The notes beneath the pieces were generated by a model. The model saw only the letters and a program-made list of their open reading frames with translations. It was not told where the DNA came from and made no database searches. A DNA stretch of 8,028 bases from an uncultured Eubacteriales bacterium (GTDB lineage Bacteria; Bacillota; Clostridia; Oscillospirales; Acutalibacteraceae), in the NCBI GenBank assembly GCA_900321595.1, contig ONWP01000369.1, positions 1 through 8,028 on the forward strand, in the 5' to 3' direction. Shown here one piece after another: positions 6,551 through 8,028 of the stretch (position 1 is its first letter; each line of letters begins with the position of its first letter). Both the position numbers and the translations under genes were made by a program.

Positions 6551-8028
6551 ATGAAGCTCTGTGTGCCGATCCCGTGTTTTTTCGGCGATCTGCCCTTTGA
6601 GGCGGCGGTGGAGAAGATCGCCTCGCTGGGTTACAGATACGTCGAGATCTACGGCTGGAAGCAGCTCGATCTGCGATCCGCCGCGGCGGCGCTCGACGGC
6701 GCGGGCGTGACCATGCTCAGCATGTGCACCACCGAATTCTGCCTGACCGATCCCGCGCGGCGCGGCCTTTGGCTCGACGGGATCGCGGAGAGCTGCGAGG
6801 CGGCCCGCGCGCTCGGCGTGAAACGGCTGATCTCCCAGGTCGGGCCCGACACCGGCGCCGGCCGGGAGGCGCAGCACCGTTCGATCGTCGACGGCCTGCG
6901 GGCGGGCGCGGGCGTCCTCGAAAGCGCGGGCGTGACCGTCATGATCGAGCCGCTCAACACGAAGGTCGACCATCCGGGCTATTATCTCACGTCCTCGTCC
7001 GAGGCTTTCGACATCGTCCGCGAGGTCGGCAGCCCGAACGTCAAGATCGTATTCGACATCTATCACCAACAGGTCTCCGAGGGGAACATCATCCCGAACG
7101 TCACGGAGAACCTCGACTGCATCGCCCATCTGCACGCCGCCGGGCATCCCGGCAGACACGAGCTGCAGTCCGGCGAGAACGACTACCGCAACATCTTCGC
7201 CGCGATCGACCGGGCGGGGTATACGGGCGCCTGCGGGCTCGAGCACAGTCCGCTGACGGCGCCGGAGGAGAGCCTCGCCGCGGCGCGGGCGCTGTACTGC
7301 GGCGCGCTTGAAAAGGTAACGGTGTACAACAAAAACTGTGAGATCAAATCCGACGCGATCCCCGCGAGCGTTGAAATTTGCGGTTATACCGGTTCATCGG
7401 CACAGACGTACGCGCAGGCGTGCGGCGCGCAGTTTACTTCGCTGGATAACGCACACACGCACGCGTTCGACGACGGCGTGATCACGGCGGCGGCGACGTG
7501 CGACGCGCAGGGAATCAAAACGTATACATGCGCCGTCTGCGGTTTTCAGCGGAAAGAGGCGATCCCAGCAGCCGGCCACAAGCCCGAACCGATCCCCGGC
7601 AAAGCCGCGACCTGCACGGAAGCCGGGCTGGCCGACGGCGAGAAATGCTCCGTCTGCGGCGCGATCCTGACAGCGCAGGAGGCGATCCCGGCGAATGGTC
7701 ACCGGTTCGATCACAAGACGGTCGCGGCCACCTGGACGGACGCGGGGCTGGACTATGATATCTGCGTCATGTGCGGCGCGCGGTTCAACGAACAGATGCT
7801 CCCGTCGCTCGGCCACACCGACCCCGACGCGAACGGCAGGTGCGCACGATGCGGCGCACAGATCGGAGACCCGAAGACGGAACTGTCGCCGGTCACGGTC
7901 AAACCGGGCGCGAACGCGGTCGTCATCGAGATCAAGCTGCAGATCGTCCTCGGCGACGGCAGCGTGTCGGATATCCTCGCGCTCCTTGAACACGCGGACG
8001 GCGCGGTGGTGAAGAACGCCGCGGGCGA
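6551..8028 (+). CDS. Hydroxypyruvate-isomerase-like TIM barrel fused in frame to a BspA-like surface-protein tail (3' partial)
   Basis: One frame stays open from ATG at 6551 (AAGGAG at 6536-6541) to the window end, 492 codons without a stop. Residues 1 to about 250 are a full-length sugar isomerase/epimerase barrel of the Hyi type. It has MIEPLNT with Glu133, VFDIYHQQ with Asp169 and His172, HPGRHE (about 199-204), and GLEH with Glu231, the positions expected to bind metal and move the proton; Hyi enzymes are about 258 residues. From about residue 253 the sequence changes to VTVYNKNCEI...GYTGSSAQTYA, which I recognise as the stretch ending leucine-rich BspA-like clostridial surface proteins, then Cys-x-x-Cys repeats and a beta-rich start of another domain. 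There is no signal peptide for this normally secreted tail. The isomerase half fits the neighbouring aminotransferase. The tail does not. Confidence 0.85.
   Translation, partial: MKLCVPIPCFFGDLPFEAAVEKIASLGYRYVEIYGWKQLDLRSAAAALDGAGVTMLSMCTTEFCLTDPARRGLWLDGIAESCEAARALGVKRLISQVGPDTGAGREAQHRSIVDGLRAGAGVLESAGVTVMIEPLNTKVDHPGYYLTSSSEAFDIVREVGSPNVKIVFDIYHQQVSEGNIIPNVTENLDCIAHLHAAGHPGRHELQSGENDYRNIFAAIDRAGYTGACGLEHSPLTAPEESLAAARALYCGALEKVTVYNKNCEIKSDAIPASVEICGYTGSSAQTYAQACGAQFTSLDNAHTHAFDDGVITAAATCDAQGIKTYTCAVCGFQRKEAIPAAGHKPEPIPGKAATCTEAGLADGEKCSVCGAILTAQEAIPANGHRFDHKTVAATWTDAGLDYDICVMCGARFNEQMLPSLGHTDPDANGRCARCGAQIGDPKTELSPVTVKPGANAVVIEIKLQIVLGDGSVSDILALLEHADGAVVKNAAG
7280..7320 (+). other. Probable fusion junction between isomerase and surface-protein tail
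   Basis: The barrel's last expected helix ends near LAAARALY (about 7274-7297), and the surface-protein motif starts by VTVYNKN at 7316. The bridging residues YCGALEKVT also look like the end of an LRR_5 repeat, so the exact crossover cannot be placed. By hand count GC is about 68 of 90 bases before 7316 and about 45 of 90 after it. A break in both protein family and base composition at the same place supports a junction, either biological or from assembly. Confidence 0.65.
7460..7870 (+). repeat. Degenerate Cys-x-x-Cys / Gly-His protein repeats (four units)
   Basis: Four units can be aligned in the translated tail. Unit 1, residues 304-343, has Cys317 and Cys327-x-x-Cys330 and ends in Gly-His343. 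Unit 2, 344-384, has Cys355, Cys366-x-x-Cys369 and Gly-His384. Unit 3, 385-422, has Trp395 where the first Cys should be, then Cys405-x-x-Cys408 and Gly-His422. Unit 4, 423-440, is a short TDPDANG form with Cys431-x-x-Cys434. Units share the ATCTEAG and AIPA-GH patterns. Such repeats are common in secreted clostridial proteins and may bind zinc; that role is inference. Confidence 0.75.

Noticed and set aside
6425..7246. Open frame on the - strand (273 codons) opposite the isomerase-like domain
   Set aside because: The sense frame has a complete set of Hyi-family motifs. The opposite frame looks like antisense of GC-rich codons.
7460..7870. CRISPR-like or tandem DNA repeat array
   Set aside because: The similarity is at protein level with diverged DNA and uneven unit length (about 54-123 bases), and there are no constant repeats separated by spacers.
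7394..7993. Open frame on the - strand (199 codons) opposite the Cys-x-x-Cys repeats
   Set aside because: Arg/Asp-rich with no family resemblance. The sense strand carries ordered protein repeats.

Overview
The window looks like chromosomal DNA from a GC-rich member of the Clostridia (Oscillospiraceae-like gut Firmicutes). This is inferred from gene content and style: an AlgI-type MBOAT beside a DHHW/AlgJ-like protein, a YabE-like lipoprotein with ubiquitin-like and G5 domains, strong AGGAGG-type ribosome sites, and Cys-x-x-Cys repeats of the kind seen in clostridial surface proteins. No marker gene fixes the species. There are no rRNA, tRNA, CRISPR or insertion-sequence features. Coding density is high and the largest gap is about 170 bases.

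Left block (2-3433, + strand): a three-gene operon for the cell envelope. It holds a membrane O-acyltransferase (5' end cut by the window edge), a membrane-anchored SGNH/DHHW protein with an apparent Asp-His-Ser triad, and a lipoprotein with three ubiquitin-like repeats plus a G5 domain but no 3D or Rpf catalytic domain. The first two genes form the usual pair that moves acyl groups across the membrane onto an exported polysaccharide. The third is translationally coupled to the second (TGATG). A hairpin at about 3448-3486, with T-runs on both sides, probably terminates this operon and the convergent one.

Middle block (3505-5075, - strand): two coupled amidohydrolase-fold genes (ATGA overlap). 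The promoter-proximal one has lost every expected metal ligand and looks like a pseudoenzyme. The distal one keeps all of them.

Right block (5243-8028, + strand): divergent from the middle block across a 167-base AT-rich intergenic region with candidate extended -10 promoters in both directions. It holds a DegT/DnrJ/EryC1-type PLP aminotransferase and then an open frame running off the window end. The first ~250 codons of that frame are a complete-looking hydroxypyruvate-isomerase-like TIM barrel. The rest is the tail of a secreted BspA-like surface protein with Cys-x-x-Cys repeats. GC falls from about 75% to 50% at the seam, so this is either a real gene fusion made by recombination or an assembly misjoin.

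Taken together, the aminotransferase, isomerase and amidohydrolase pair may form a small sugar, amino-sugar or cyclitol module. The substrate cannot be read from the sequence. The points most worth a second look are the amidohydrolase/pseudo-amidohydrolase pair and the isomerase-surface-protein chimera.
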